A stretch of DNA of 6,527 bases from Bacteroidota bacterium (GTDB lineage: Bacteria > Bacteroidota > Bacteroidia > Flavobacteriales > Flavobacteriaceae): NCBI GenBank assembly GCA_009936675.1, contig JAACDY010000227.1:1-6527 (forward strand), written 5' to 3'. Shown here piece after piece: positions 1 to 6,340 of this stretch. Under the pieces are notes generated by a model. The model worked only from the letters and a program-made list of their open reading frames with translations, had not been told where the DNA came from and made no database searches. Both the position numbers and the translations under genes were made by a program. Within the stretch, counting starts at the first letter, position 1; each line of letters starts with the position of its first letter.

Positions 1-152
1 GTATATATAGTGCCTTTTTCATCCTGAGAAATCATCCAGTTTTGATTCCCAGCAAAAGAAATTTTAGATTTATATTGTTGAATAGGAGGAATCTCTTGAG
101 CAGCAGCGCCTGCTAAACAAAAAAACAATAAAACCCAAGTGGTATTTTTCAT
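1..152 (-). CDS. N-terminal fragment of a probable propeller-sensor transcriptional regulator (partial)
   Basis: The gene starts at the ATG at 152-150 and runs off the left edge after 50 codons, so only the N-terminus is visible. Residues 1-18 form a signal peptide or first membrane anchor (MKNTTWVLLFFCLAGAAA, followed by QE). The mature start has P-P-I-Q-Q-Y at residues 22-27 and then NQNWMISQDEKGTIY at 36-50. From memory, an N-W-x-I-S-Q-D/S-x-x-G/K-x-I-Y block just after a signal peptide is typical of large flavobacterial proteins with periplasmic two-component-regulator propeller repeats, a Y_Y_Y domain, one membrane helix and a cytoplasmic LuxR-type helix-turn-helix. Such proteins often sit beside carbohydrate or transport genes and sense a ligand in the periplasm. 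The propeller repeats and DNA-binding domain would lie outside the window and cannot be seen, so the assignment rests on this short block. A hybrid two-component sensor or another secreted beta-propeller protein is the main alternative. It is transcribed divergently from the esterase gene at 338. Confidence 0.6.
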   Translation of the reverse strand, partial: MKNTTWVLLFFCLAGAAAQEIPPIQQYKSKISFAGNQNWMISQDEKGTIY

Positions 153-175
153 TTGTTATTATAAATTCCTGATCT

Positions 176-183
176 CAAAATTA
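176..183 (-). promoter_or_regulatory. Candidate Bacteroidota -7 element for the partial regulator gene
   Basis: Read on the minus strand, these eight bases are TAATTTTG, an exact match to the Bacteroidota -7 consensus TAnnTTTG. Transcription would start near position 170, leaving a leader of about 18 bases before the ATG at 152. No TTG is found at the usual -33 distance (19-21 bases further upstream), where the sequence is a run of A on the plus strand. The element is therefore half-supported. Confidence 0.35.
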
Positions 184-274
184 GGATACATTATAAGTAA
201 AAAAAATTAAAGTTGAGATTGTAGCACTATCCTTGCTCAAAAACGGGTTCTTAAACGAGATTCATACAAAATTA

Positions 275-308
275 TTGAAATTAACTTTAATGATAATTAC
301 TACTTTAG
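275..308 (+). promoter_or_regulatory. Weak candidate promoter for the esterase gene
   Basis: A TTG at 275-277 is followed, after a 23-base spacer, by TACTTTAG at 301-308. The latter differs from the TAnnTTTG consensus by one base. The spacer is longer than the usual 19-21 bases. If real, it would give a leader of roughly 25 bases before the ATG at 338. The rest of 153-337 is AT-rich and holds no other recognisable gene or strong hairpin. Confidence 0.22.
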
Positions 309-337
309 ATGTTAGTATCTTAACTAAAATATTTGAA

Positions 338-1183
338 ATGAAAAAAATCACAGCAATTCTGTTTTTACTCTCTTATGTCCATTTGAGTGGTCAAGAAATC
401 ATCACCCTAGAATATGACAATTCTGGACTCGACTATAGAGAAGCTGAAATTAAAACCAAGGGTTATTCTGGCATTGGGTATAATTTTAAAAACATCTCTA
501 TCCCTACCCTACAGGTTTTTTTACCCGAGGGAAAATCCCAACCGACAACAGCGATGGTTGTATGTCCAGGCGGGGGCATGAGGGCCAATGCCTTTTTCCA
601 CGAAGGCTTGGATGTCGCAACAGCTTTAAATGAAAAAGGAATCGCTGCATTTATTTTGAAATACAGATTGGTTCCCTCTCATTTGATTGGTAAAAATGAA
701 GGTTTGGACGAACCCTACTCAAAAGAAAAAAAACAGTTGACCTATGGGTATCTGGATGCACAGAATGCCATTGCTCATGTAAGGGAAAACGCCACTAAAT
801 ACAGCATTGATCCCAACAAAATTGGGATTATGGGATTCTCAGCCGGCGGTGCAGTTACCATAGAAGCTACCTATAAATCCAACGAAAAAAACAGGCCTAA
901 TTTTTTGGCACCTATTTATCCGTGGATGGTCATTGTAGAAGATCAAGAGCCTCCCTCCTATGGCCCACCTCTGTTTGTAGCATGTACCACTGCTGACAAA
1001 TTGAACCTCGCCATACCCAGTGCTCAACTCTACATCGATTGGGCAAAAAAGGGTTTTGTGTGTGAATTACACAATTATCACCACGGAGATCACGGCTTTG
1101 GAATGAGAAAAACAGGCCATCCCGTGGACAATTGGTTTAAAAATATGATCGATTGGATTGAGGCCATTGGAATGTTGAACTGA
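338..1183 (+). CDS. Secreted alpha/beta-hydrolase, acetyl-esterase-like
   Basis: This is a 281-residue predicted serine hydrolase of the alpha/beta-hydrolase superfamily (COG0657/BD-FAE-like group), probably a carboxyl- or acetyl-esterase in the periplasm or cell envelope. Residues 1-19 form a signal peptide (MKKITAILFLLSYVHLSGQ). The oxyanion-hole strand and turn is VVCPGGGM at 74-81. KGIAAFILKYRL at 100-111 is the usual second core strand. The nucleophile elbow is G-F-S-A-G at 166-170, with Ser168. The candidate acid is Asp220 (TTAD) and the base is His252 (GDHGFG). The triad is complete and the length is normal for secreted members, so the gene looks functional. I chose the ATG at 338 because it gives a clean signal peptide. 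The open frame extends to a TTG at 233, but the extra 35 residues would bury that signal. Members of this group often remove acetyl groups from plant or algal polysaccharides, but the substrate cannot be read from the sequence. It is divergent from the regulator fragment, and its TGA abuts the stop of the convergent receptor gene. Confidence 0.88.
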   Translation: MKKITAILFLLSYVHLSGQEIITLEYDNSGLDYREAEIKTKGYSGIGYNFKNISIPTLQVFLPEGKSQPTTAMVVCPGGGMRANAFFHEGLDVATALNEKGIAAFILKYRLVPSHLIGKNEGLDEPYSKEKKQLTYGYLDAQNAIAHVRENATKYSIDPNKIGIMGFSAGGAVTIEATYKSNEKNRPNFLAPIYPWMVIVEDQEPPSYGPPLFVACTTADKLNLAIPSAQLYIDWAKKGFVCELHNYHHGDHGFGMRKTGHPVDNWFKNMIDWIEAIGMLN

Positions 1184-3907
1184 TTACTTCTTCTTTTCTT
1201 TCCCTCCACCGCTTATTGCAGTGAGATTGTAGTTGACCTTAAAAACAATGAATCTGGGCTGAATGACATAAGAATTGGTCGTAAATGAGAACTGATTGAA
1301 GCTGTCTCTGTTGATCTGAGTATCGTTGAGCAAATTGGTAGCTTTAACGCCAAATTCCCATTGTGATCCCCGTTGATTGTAGGATAACTCTGCTTCTAAA
1401 AAACGGTATTCGTTGAGGGTCTGCTCCTGATTGCGGTAATAATTATAGGTGTATTTTGAATTAAAAACAAACCCTTTTAAAAAGTATGCATCTACTTCTA
1501 CATAGGGAGCATCGGTAAAAAACTTACTTTGGACATCTCCAGTTTTATAGTCTCTAATACTGTAGGTATATCCAATTTCTACATTGGGTTTATCTCTAAA
1601 GTTGGTTGCAACGTTTGCCCTATAGCGTTGGGTAAAATTACTGGACTCGGTGGGAGTATCATTGATCACGTTGTTAAAGTCACTAAAATTGTAATTGATG
1701 CTCAGTCCTCCTTTTAAATTTTTAGAGCGCTTATCGATTCTTCCCGAAGCGGTATAAATGTCGCGTGGAAAATTGGAATTTGTAGCCGTCCGCACACTGT
1801 TGATGCCTTCCACCCTGGTTGTATTTTGAATGGCATCATCCCTTGTGGAGTAACTCAGATTGGCAAAGATGTTGGTGAAATTAAAGATATTGATGCTCTG
1901 ATAATTGAGATTGGCTACATTAAAAGTGGCAGCCTCCAAATTGGGATTTCCTTGGAAAAAGGAGTTGTAATTTCTAAAAATATAACCTTCCGCCAAATTG
2001 TTGATGTCGGTAAATTGTCGGGTGGAGCGATAAACAAACCTTAAAGTTTCAGAATCTTTGAATTTAAGTAAAATACGGAAATCGGGCCGAAAAAAGCTAA
2101 AAGAGTTTTCGGTCAGACCATTGAATTGACGGGTCTCCGTCTTATAGTAGTGGAGGGTAATCCCGGGGTCGAAAGTGAAAATTCCTGTGATAAAGCGATA
2201 ATGGAGGGCCGCATAGGCATCCTGAAAATGAAAGGAAACATCATTGCTCAAATTGTTGTCCGGAAAACTTTGTTGGGTATTGTTGTCTAAAATTTGAAAA
2301 ATAGAAGAATTAAAATCTTGTTTGACATCGGTTAAACCCAATGTGAGATTGAGATTGGCCTTTGGAGTTACAACATAAAAGTAATCCAATTTCCCCTCGA
2401 TCTTGTCGGTTTTGGTCTCTCGATCTTGATTGATATTAAAACCCTCTTGATTTGTATTCAGATTTAAAATACCTCCAAAGGGCTGAAATTGTTTGATGGC
2501 CCGATAAAAAGGATCTTCTTTTTGCGTCAAATGCTGCATTTCCATCGAAAAAATATGATCCTGATTATGGGTATAGTACATCCTGAATTCTTGGTTTAAA
2601 GAATAGGGCTTTTGTTGGCGGTATTGTCCAATCTGTTCGGGAACGCGATTGCCTTGCCTTCCGGAAATGGTGGTCAGGTCAGAGATTTCATTCTGATTGG
2701 AAATTTTATAAAGGACGTTGTATTCGGTCTGAAGGTTTTCGTTGGGATTGTATTCTGTTGTGAATTTAAAGGTTTGTTGTTCATTTTCCTGGGTAGTATA
2801 TTCCGAAGTTTCTTCCAAGGCATTGGAAACAGTGTACCTTCGGGTATTGTTTTCTTCTAATATGTTTTCTGCCCGCGAGTAAATAGCAAAACCACTGAAC
2901 TCAAGAGCTTCCGAAGGGGCATAACTAAAGTTATAGGCGCCAAACTGAGAGTCAATGGATTTTGCCCTGTTGTTTTGCAGATTGGTGATTCCTGCGTCGT
3001 CAGAACTGATGTCTATGGAAGTACCCGTTCGTGCGTTGAGATTGTTGAACCCTCCTCCAAAACGATAAAAGTCTCTGCGCGAAAGCGGCGGCTCTCCAAC
3101 ATTATTGGTATTGCCTAAAAGATTCACACTGAGATCTTTGGAGTAGTAAAAAATTTTGGGAATAGCGATGAATCGATCGTCATTTCCAACCCCACCGATC
3201 AGCTCTCCAAACCAAAATTTATCCTTTCCACTTTTTAAACTGATGTTGATGGCAATGTTGTCTTCGTTGTTGGTAACACTTCTCAATTGATTTACCTCAG
3301 AAAAGTTTCTCAATACCTCGACTTTACCCACTACGTTGGCCGGTAAATTTTGGGTGGCCAGTTTGGAATCTCCATCAAAAAAATCCTTTCCCTCAACGGT
3401 GATTTTGGTAATTTCTTTTCCCTCAACCTCGATACGCCCTTCGTCATTCACTTCGATTCCCGGCATATTTTTGAGTACATCTTCTAATTTTCTTTCGGAA
3501 CCTGTATTGAAAGAGTCTGCATTGTAAATGATGGTGTCTCCCTTGATGGTAACTGGCATCTCATAAACCAATTCAACCTCGTCCAGAGACTCTGCTTGCT
3601 CTTCCAGTACAAAGTTTTTTTCAATATTATTCTCTTCGTTGAAGACAAACGCTATTTCTTTTAACCCAATAAAAGATATTTTGACATCATAATTGGTTGC
3701 TTTTTTCAGGGTCAATCTGAAGAAGCCCGATTCGTTGGAAATTCCAAATCCGTCGAGTATTTGGGTTTCTTTTTCAACGGCTACGATATTGGCTCCCATT
3801 ATTGGGTTTCCACTTTCATCGGTGATGGTTCCCTCGAAATCTATATTTTGGGCAAGGGCAAAAAACGTGGGAATCAGGAAACATCCCAATAGATATATTT
3901 TTCTCAA
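1184..3907 (-). CDS. TonB-receptor-like outer membrane beta-barrel protein paired with a GLPGLI protein
   Basis: This 907-residue outer membrane protein probably forms a gated barrel for uptake or export of an unknown substrate. Residues 1-20 are a signal peptide ending ALAQ. Residues about 22-102 are a carboxypeptidase-regulatory-like beta-sandwich (FEGTITDESGNPIMGANI at 24-41). A TonB-box-like SLDEVELVYE lies at 107-116. A plug-type domain follows at about 118-225, with GDTIIYNADSFNTG at 123-136, LEDVLKNMPGIEV at 141-153 and KITVEGKDFFDGD at 168-180. From about 230 to 898 come alternating aromatic-rich strands typical of a large barrel, ending FIVFKVNYNL. A basic tail, SGGGKEKKK, closes the protein at 899-907. 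Length and order fit the outer-membrane beta-barrel (OMP_b-brl) group of TonB-receptor relatives. The upstream gene, 15 bp away on the same strand, encodes a GLPGLI protein, a common partner in flavobacteria. No SusD-like lipoprotein is adjacent, so this is not a classical SusCD pair. The start is TTG: a stop codon lies two codons upstream in frame, and the first in-frame ATG is near residue 37, beyond the signal peptide. Confidence 0.88.
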   Translation of the reverse strand: MRKIYLLGCFLIPTFFALAQNIDFEGTITDESGNPIMGANIVAVEKETQILDGFGISNESGFFRLTLKKATNYDVKISFIGLKEIAFVFNEENNIEKNFVLEEQAESLDEVELVYEMPVTIKGDTIIYNADSFNTGSERKLEDVLKNMPGIEVNDEGRIEVEGKEITKITVEGKDFFDGDSKLATQNLPANVVGKVEVLRNFSEVNQLRSVTNNEDNIAINISLKSGKDKFWFGELIGGVGNDDRFIAIPKIFYYSKDLSVNLLGNTNNVGEPPLSRRDFYRFGGGFNNLNARTGTSIDISSDDAGITNLQNNRAKSIDSQFGAYNFSYAPSEALEFSGFAIYSRAENILEENNTRRYTVSNALEETSEYTTQENEQQTFKFTTEYNPNENLQTEYNVLYKISNQNEISDLTTISGRQGNRVPEQIGQYRQQKPYSLNQEFRMYYTHNQDHIFSMEMQHLTQKEDPFYRAIKQFQPFGGILNLNTNQEGFNINQDRETKTDKIEGKLDYFYVVTPKANLNLTLGLTDVKQDFNSSIFQILDNNTQQSFPDNNLSNDVSFHFQDAYAALHYRFITGIFTFDPGITLHYYKTETRQFNGLTENSFSFFRPDFRILLKFKDSETLRFVYRSTRQFTDINNLAEGYIFRNYNSFFQGNPNLEAATFNVANLNYQSINIFNFTNIFANLSYSTRDDAIQNTTRVEGINSVRTATNSNFPRDIYTASGRIDKRSKNLKGGLSINYNFSDFNNVINDTPTESSNFTQRYRANVATNFRDKPNVEIGYTYSIRDYKTGDVQSKFFTDAPYVEVDAYFLKGFVFNSKYTYNYYRNQEQTLNEYRFLEAELSYNQRGSQWEFGVKATNLLNDTQINRDSFNQFSFTTNSYVIQPRFIVFKVNYNLTAISGGGKEKKK

Positions 3908-3925
3908 TTTTTATGATTTTAATTA
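3905..3925 (-). other. Stop-to-start junction with TTG initiation codon
   Basis: On the minus strand the GLPGLI gene ends in TAA at 3925-3923, followed by 15 bases (TTAAAATCATAAAAA) and then TTG AGA AAA ATA. No Shine-Dalgarno-like purine block is present; the spacer is only A/T-rich, as is normal for Bacteroidota. In the receptor frame the TAA at 3913-3911 blocks any upstream start, so TTG at 3907-3905 is the only initiator that preserves the signal peptide. The short gap suggests co-transcription and possibly re-initiation by ribosomes finishing the upstream gene. Confidence 0.7.
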
Positions 3926-4738
3926 ACGGGGTCTGAACCCTCTCCCCCCTTGTCCACGGTTTTTCTGATACATTTCTCGCATTTCAGCTATTTTTTCTGT
4001 TCGAATTTTGTTGTACTCTTCCATGTTGACCACAGTACCCTTTTTGGGAGCTTTGATTTTTATTTTTTCCTTGGGATTCATAACCACTTTCGTACAGAGG
4101 ACAGTCGTATTATCATTGCTGACTTCGAGAATAAGCCCAGGCAAACCTCCGTGTTTGTGAGGGCCTGTTGAAACAGGAATCTGAGGAGTAAACCAAGCAG
4201 TGATGTTTACTGTTTTCATTTTGGGTTTATTATCCTGAGAACTTTGTCTGCCAAACTGAAAAACCTCTTGGGCAACTTCCATGCTCATGGTCGCTTTGAA
4301 GGCAGTATAATTACCGATTTGCTTTGATTCTCCCGTAAGTACCCACTTGCTCTTGGGCAGGCTGTCTTTGATCAAGAAAATTTTCCCGAAAAGCTCCACA
4401 CGATTGGTAAAGGTTTTCGTTGCAAACTCTTTGTGTAAGATTCCCTGAAAAGGACTCATAAAAGACATAAAATTAAAACGTCCACCCCCTTGGGAGTTGT
4501 CCAACCGTTCTTCTTCATAAAAAGAGGAGGATGTGCTGTTAAAATCCAATTCATAGTTCTTTTCCATATTGGACTTCATACGTTCCATGATTCTTTGCTT
4601 CCGCTCGGGTGGAATATTTTCCCCAAAATTGGAATCCATTTTGGTCTTGGACATATAATAGGCTTTGCCTTGAAACTCTTGAGCAAATGTTGTTGTCAAC
4701 GAGAGGATGAAAAGCAATGTAAAGGTGAAATTTTTCAT
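3923..4738 (-). CDS. GLPGLI family protein
   Basis: This is a 271-residue secreted protein of the GLPGLI family (TIGR01200), named for its best conserved motif, which is present exactly at residues 198-203. Residues 1-19 are a signal peptide (MKNFTFTLLFILSLTTTFA, then QE), so the product acts in the periplasm or envelope. The block AWFTPQIPVSTGP at 181-193 leading into GLPGLILEVSND is the core signature. IGNYTAFKAT at 141-150 is the usual preceding strand. FLIKDSLPKSKWVLTGESKQ at 121-140 also matches my memory of flavobacterial members. A charged, Met-containing helix-like stretch lies at about 42-62, and the C-terminus is Gly/Arg-rich (RGQGGRGFRPR, 261-271). The biochemical function of the family is, to my knowledge, not established. 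It is the first gene of an operon with the downstream outer membrane beta-barrel protein, the usual partnership, which suggests an accessory role for that receptor. The ATG start is supported by the signal peptide and an A-rich leader. His194 and His196 immediately before the motif could be substrate-specific or neutral. Confidence 0.93.
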   Translation of the reverse strand: MKNFTFTLLFILSLTTTFAQEFQGKAYYMSKTKMDSNFGENIPPERKQRIMERMKSNMEKNYELDFNSTSSSFYEEERLDNSQGGGRFNFMSFMSPFQGILHKEFATKTFTNRVELFGKIFLIKDSLPKSKWVLTGESKQIGNYTAFKATMSMEVAQEVFQFGRQSSQDNKPKMKTVNITAWFTPQIPVSTGPHKHGGLPGLILEVSNDNTTVLCTKVVMNPKEKIKIKAPKKGTVVNMEEYNKIRTEKIAEMREMYQKNRGQGGRGFRPR

Positions 4739-4873
4739 TAATTTTTTTTGTAATATTTCTTTGACCGTTTATTTAGGCTTGGGTTTAATCTAATTTATTT
4801 TTTTAAAATTTATATATTAGACTTTATTGATGATAAAAATTAGCCCTTTGGGACTTTAACAGGTTGTAATATT
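4739..4873. promoter_or_regulatory. AT-rich divergent promoter region
   Basis: These 135 bases separate the GLPGLI operon (leftward) from the oxidoreductase gene (rightward) and must hold promoters for both. I searched both strands by eye for the Bacteroidota -7 element TAnnTTTG and found no exact copy. The nearest rightward resemblance is TTAGCCCTTTG at 4840-4850, which has the wrong spacing. The middle part (about 4787-4824) is almost pure A/T and contains TTTTAAAA and TATATAT runs suited to strand opening. Upstream of the oxidoreductase ATG there is only a weak AGG at 4861-4863. Upstream of the GLPGLI ATG the leader is a run of A. Confidence 0.6.
4789..4821. repeat. Imperfect inverted repeat between divergent genes
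   Basis: TCTAATTTAT at 4789-4798 is matched in inverse orientation by ATATATTAGA at 4812-4821, with nine of ten positions pairing around a 13-base T/A-rich centre. Its place midway between two divergent genes would suit an operator. The arms are so AT-rich, however, that a match of this size can occur by chance in a spacer of this composition. It is not followed by a terminator-like context. Confidence 0.25.
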
Positions 4874-6340
4874 ATGAAAAAAACAAAACAAGCCGAAAAT
4901 AGTAAACGACGAGATTTTATTAAAAAAGCTGTTTCAATTGGATCATTGATGGTCCTACCCAGCCATGTGTTGTTTGCTAAAAAAGAAATCCGAGACGCCT
5001 CAGGCAAGGTCATTCAGAAAGCTGTGGTTGCACCCAATGACAAAGTCAATTTGGCCTGTTGTGGTATTGGAAATAGAGGAGCAAGCGTGGTAAGATACCT
5101 CAATGATACGGGTGCTGCCAATGTAGTGGCACTGTGTGATATTAACATGGGAGGTGAAAAGACACTCAAAACCATGGACATTCACAAAAAGGCCAAACAA
5201 TACCAAGACTTTAGAATCATGTTTGATGAGATGAGCGACAAGTTTGATTCGGTAAGTGTGGCTACTCCAGATTTCTCTCATTTTCCGATCACCATTCTGG
5301 CCATGTCTATGAGTAAACATGTCTATGTCGAAAAACCATTGACCAGAACCTTTCAGGAATCTGAAATGTTGATAAGGGCAGCCAAAAAATTTAATGTCGC
5401 CACACAGATGGGGAATCAAGGGCATTGTCAAGACAACTATTACCAATTCAAAACATGGGTGGAAAAGGGTGTTATAAAAGACGTCAAAGAGATTACCGCC
5501 CATATGAATGGAAATCGCCGTTGGCACGGATGGGACACCCAAATGAAAAAATTCCCTTTTGGGGGAAAAATCCCCAAAACCTTGGACTGGGATAATTGGC
5601 ATGTTGCATATCCCTATCACAATTTTCACAAAGATTTTATCGATGGTCAATGGCGTTGTTGGTATGCATTCGGGAATGGCGCTTTGGGTGACTGGGGTGC
5701 ACATATAATGGATGGTTTCCATCAGTTTTTGGATTTGGGATTGCCCCAAAAAATAGAACCCAAAAAATTAACTGGACATAACGATTTATTTTACCCTCAA
5801 TCCTCAACTTTGAAATTTCACTTTCCCAAGCGGGGGAATATGCCTAAAGTCAATGTCACTTGGTACGACGGGGTAGAAAACCTACCAGAAGTTCCTGAAA
5901 ATTATGGCGACATTGAAATAGACACTACGGCCAAAACCAAAAAAGGAATGGTAAAACCTAAAGGTCTCAGACCCGGAAAAGTGATCTACGGTAAAGACCT
6001 CACCTTTAAAGGGGGGTCTCATCATCGAACACTCAAAATACTTCCCGAGGAGAATGCAAAAGACATCCAAAACAACTTACCAGAATACCACAAAAGTGAA
6101 ACCAATCACTTTTTGAATTTTCTGAATGCCTCTAGAGGATTAGAAAAAACATTATCCCCATTTGAGGTAGGAGCTCCCTTGAGTCAGGTTTTTTGCCTCG
6201 GAACGATTGCTCAACAACTCGACCAAACCCTTTTATTCGACAGAAAAACAAAAACCATTACCAATAATCCCAAAGCCAATCAACTCCTAAAAGGTTATCC
6301 CCCTAGAAAAGGTTGGGAGGAATTTTATAAATTGGCTTAA
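4874..6340 (+). CDS. Tat-exported Gfo/Idh/MocA family oxidoreductase
   Basis: This 488-residue predicted NAD(P)-dependent oxidoreductase probably acts on a sugar, inositol or glycoside. The N-terminus has a twin-arginine motif, KRRDFIKK at 11-18 (Arg12-Arg13), then a mildly hydrophobic stretch to about residue 35 (VLFA|KK is a possible cleavage point), pointing to folded export through Tat. The Rossmann domain follows: G-I-G-N-R-G at 64-69 binds the dinucleotide, Asp89 (ALCDI) ends the second strand, and VATPDFSH lies at 129-136. EKPL at 153-156 carries the family's conserved active-site Lys154. The C-terminal alpha/beta domain has a Trp/His/Tyr-rich segment (about 215-265: LDWDNW, QWRCWYAFGNGALGDWGAHIMD) with His277 and Asp280 as likely active-site residues. 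The length fits the Tat-bearing bacterial subfamily. GH109-type glycosidases share the fold, but the EKP lysine and the overall pattern favour the ordinary oxidoreductase group. The next gene starts inside this stop codon. A GGGAGG at 6315-6320, encoding Trp-Glu-Glu, is too far upstream to be its obvious ribosome site. The substrate is unknown. Confidence 0.93.
   Translation: MKKTKQAENSKRRDFIKKAVSIGSLMVLPSHVLFAKKEIRDASGKVIQKAVVAPNDKVNLACCGIGNRGASVVRYLNDTGAANVVALCDINMGGEKTLKTMDIHKKAKQYQDFRIMFDEMSDKFDSVSVATPDFSHFPITILAMSMSKHVYVEKPLTRTFQESEMLIRAAKKFNVATQMGNQGHCQDNYYQFKTWVEKGVIKDVKEITAHMNGNRRWHGWDTQMKKFPFGGKIPKTLDWDNWHVAYPYHNFHKDFIDGQWRCWYAFGNGALGDWGAHIMDGFHQFLDLGLPQKIEPKKLTGHNDLFYPQSSTLKFHFPKRGNMPKVNVTWYDGVENLPEVPENYGDIEIDTTAKTKKGMVKPKGLRPGKVIYGKDLTFKGGSHHRTLKILPEENAKDIQNNLPEYHKSETNHFLNFLNASRGLEKTLSPFEVGAPLSQVFCLGTIAQQLDQTLLFDRKTKTITNNPKANQLLKGYPPRKGWEEFYKLA

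Noticed and set aside
213..240. TTGAG (213-217) and CTCAA (236-240) as a regulatory hairpin upstream of the esterase
   Set aside because: Five-base arms with an 18-base loop are too weak to support a structured element.
233..337. 35-codon N-terminal extension of the esterase from a TTG at 233
   Set aside because: It would place a non-conserved leader before an otherwise clean signal peptide, and the region is AT-rich like ordinary intergenic DNA. The ATG at 338 fits better.
1529..3527. Several short plus-strand open frames (for example 1529-1717, 1826-2044, 2612-2860, 3336-3527)
   Set aside because: All are antisense to the receptor gene, with low-complexity translations and no family signature.
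1184..3907. Interpreting the barrel protein as SusC of a polysaccharide-uptake pair
   Set aside because: No SusD-like lipoprotein is adjacent. The neighbour is a GLPGLI protein, and the sequence pattern fits the GLPGLI-associated barrel group instead.
3950..4171. Short plus-strand open frames opposite the GLPGLI gene (3950-4171, 4490-4741)
   Set aside because: They are antisense to a gene carrying the exact GLPGLI motif. Their Phe/His-rich translations are typical shadows.
5000..5749. A 249-codon open frame on the minus strand within the oxidoreductase gene
   Set aside because: It lies wholly antisense to a strongly supported family member. Its translation is rich in His, Ile, Phe and Cys without any recognisable motif or signal, as expected of a shadow frame.
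6315..6320. GGGAGG as a Shine-Dalgarno site for the transporter gene
   Set aside because: It lies 19 bases before the ATG at 6340, well beyond useful spacing, and is explained as Trp-Glu-Glu codons of the oxidoreductase. The Bacteroidota rarely rely on such sites.
4874..6340. GH109 glycosidase identity for the Gfo/Idh/MocA protein
   Set aside because: The E-K-P-L motif with its lysine and the LDWD...GALGDWGAH segment match the general oxidoreductase subfamily rather than GH109, as far as I can recall those sequences.
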